Assembly (NCBI GenBank): GCA_018660965.1
Contig: JABJJH010000543.1
Span: 1-7,504, forward strand
Reading direction: 5' to 3'
DNA length: 7,504 bases
Source: Rhodospirillaceae bacterium
GTDB lineage: Bacteria; Pseudomonadota; Alphaproteobacteria; UBA8366; GCA-2717185
Notes under the pieces: model-generated
The model's database searches: none
The model's input: the letters and a program-made list of their open reading frames with translations, nothing else
What the model was told of the DNA's origin: nothing
Translations under genes and position numbers: made by a program
Shown: piece by piece, positions 6,787 through 7,504 of the stretch
How positions within the stretch are numbered: the stretch's first letter is position 1
Layout: the number at the start of each line of letters is the position of its first letter

Positions 6787-6810
6787 GTTTCCCCGACAGG
6801 GAATTTTTTT
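6787..6810 (+). terminator. Rightward intrinsic-terminator-like hairpin with T-run
   Basis: TTCCC (6789-6793), loop CGACA, GGGAA (6799-6803) are followed immediately by seven T residues (6804-6810). The shape fits a Rho-independent terminator read rightwards, though the stem is only 5 bp. Both flanking genes are leftward, and on the leftward strand the run precedes the hairpin, so it would not stop them. The final T belongs to the stop codon of the leftward small membrane-protein gene. Confidence 0.45.
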
Positions 6811-7271
6811 CAGATCGACAGCAATCCACTGATCCCGATCAAGGCGCTGGCCGCGAAACAGGCGCCGGAAAAGTTCAACGGCTTGAAGCCTGATTGAGCG
6901 CGTTTGACGGCGTCGTCTTGCCGTTCGCGCGCCATCAACAGCCGGGCCCTGTCCTCGCCTGCTTCCCGGCGCATGACAGCGGCGTCGCGCGATATGCCCA
7001 CCGAAGTGCGGAACATTCCATAGGACACAACCGCCATCGCGAGGCCGATCGCGAAAATCATGCCTGACGTCATCATGACGCTCTGAACTTCATCGGCTTC
7101 GGGGTATTCCCGCCAAACGGTAAAACACGCCAGCAGGCCAAATATTTGCGCGGTCCCTACGGCGGCGATTATCTTCGTAAACCGGGAATGCACCGCGATG
7201 GCTTCCTCTTCCGAATATTCGGGCCCCATATCCTCAAGAGGTTCCTGAATATCCGTCTCGTCTTCGGCCAT
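6810..7271 (-). CDS. Unrecognised small membrane protein with acidic N-terminus
   Basis: I do not recognise this 153-residue protein. It starts with an acidic, soluble stretch (residues 1-27, many Asp and Glu). Next come two predicted membrane helices at about 34-53 (KIIAAVGTAQIFGLLACFTV) and 67-87, a charged Arg/Glu-rich segment at about 92-128 that could form a helix or short coiled coil, and a third hydrophobic helix at about 133-152 that ends the protein. No catalytic motif or signal-peptide cleavage site is evident. The ATG at 7271 is supported by a strong AAGGAG nine bases upstream. It lies 121 bp upstream of the lyase gene in the same direction; that gap and the absence of a shared theme give no firm operon assignment. 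Confidence 0.75.
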   Translation of the reverse strand: MAEDETDIQEPLEDMGPEYSEEEAIAVHSRFTKIIAAVGTAQIFGLLACFTVWREYPEADEVQSVMMTSGMIFAIGLAMAVVSYGMFRTSVGISRDAAVMRREAGEDRARLLMARERQDDAVKRAQSGFKPLNFSGACFAASALIGISGLLSI

Positions 7272-7303
7272 GTATCTCTACTCCTTTTTGGCTATGTATC
7301 TCT
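7266..7303. repeat. Short direct repeat flanking the ribosome site of the small membrane protein gene
   Basis: GGCCATGTATCTCT (7266-7279) and GGCTATGTATCTCT (7290-7303) match at 13 of 14 bases, 24 bp apart, with the AAGGAG ribosome site of the leftward gene between them. The first copy contains the start codon (CAT on this strand). It is probably a small local duplication. Confidence 0.6.
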
Positions 7304-7504
7304 CTCGGCGACAATCAATCGTCAAAGCCGCTTTCCCGCGCGATGTTTCTCACGGTAGAGTGTCAGCGGTTTAATTAAAAGCGGTAGTGAAATGCCGCTT
7401 CCGGCGGAAATTCCAATATCAAGCTCTATTATGGCGAGCAGTTGTCGATGGGCGCGCCGCGATCCTTGAAGGAACCGGTGCGTTGCAAGGTTTCCAGCTT
7501 CAAA
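7272..7504. other. Region upstream of the small membrane protein gene, to the window end
   Basis: This stretch holds no gene I can name. It contains an AT-rich patch with AGCGGT (7365-7370), TTAATTAAA, and AGCGGT again (7380-7385), plus an AAGCGG/CCGCTT inverted repeat (7379-7384 with 7395-7400). A leftward frame stays open from the window end to a TGA at 7322-7324 (60 codons), but its codon use is AT-richer at third positions than the neighbours. The final 53 bases copy part of the threonine ammonia-lyase gene. Confidence 0.4.
7452..7504. repeat. Exact 53-bp copy of an internal threonine ammonia-lyase segment, at the window end
   Basis: Bases 7452-7504 are identical, in the same orientation, to 6520-6572. 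The preceding base differs (G at 7451, A at 6519), so the left edge is sharp, and the right edge is cut by the window end. On the leftward strand the copy encodes LKLETLQRTGSFKDRGA, including the catalytic lysine. Past the junction this frame reads PIDNCSP and then a stop. An assembly overlap at a contig end is the simplest explanation. Confidence 0.9.

Noticed and set aside
7293..7325. TTGACG and TACATA on the leftward strand as a promoter for the small membrane protein gene
   Set aside because: The spacer is 21 bases, too long for a sigma-70 promoter, and the -10 match is weak.

Overview
The window looks like chromosomal DNA from a motile alphaproteobacterium, probably Rhodospirillales-like. 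This rests on gene content and sequence style: a ParC C-terminus ending in RLPPRGFPRNNKF, an RDD-family membrane protein coupled to a bacterial leucyltransferase (Bpt), and an E. coli-type MotA. This is recognition from memory, not a database result. Coding DNA is moderately GC-rich. I see no tRNA, rRNA, CRISPR, phage or insertion-sequence signature, and most of the window is ordinary core-genome material.

Left part (1-1750): the 3' end of parC reads rightwards and converges, 12 bp apart, on bpt. Bpt is read leftwards and overlaps the upstream RDD membrane-protein gene by 4 bp (GTGA), so the two are probably translated together.

Middle (1751-4739, leftward): a flagellar stator operon, motA - motB - motB. 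One MotA gene is followed by two tandem MotB paralogues. The second motB start overlaps the first motB stop (ATGA). Both MotBs keep the proton-carrying Asp in the membrane helix. The first has Asn where the peptidoglycan-binding loop normally has Asp (GHTN instead of GHTD), and it carries a charged, repeat-like C-terminal tail. Around the helix the two genes match at 60 of 61 nucleotides although the rest has diverged. Downstream of the operon is a short intergenic region with several inverted repeats.

Right part: a divergent 209-bp intergenic region separates motA from a rightward flavin-reductase-domain protein. That gene converges on a leftward threonine ammonia-lyase (medium form, one C-terminal ACT domain). 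Upstream of the lyase is a leftward gene for an unrecognised small protein with three predicted membrane helices. Between these two lies a terminator-like hairpin plus T-run oriented rightwards, with no rightward gene to serve.

The last 53 bases (7452-7504) exactly repeat 6520-6572, inside the threonine ammonia-lyase gene over its catalytic-lysine motif, and the copy runs off the window end. This is most likely an assembly overlap or chimeric contig end, but a recent partial duplication is not excluded. I found no convincing previously undescribed system. The points most worth following are the paired MotBs and the terminal repeat.
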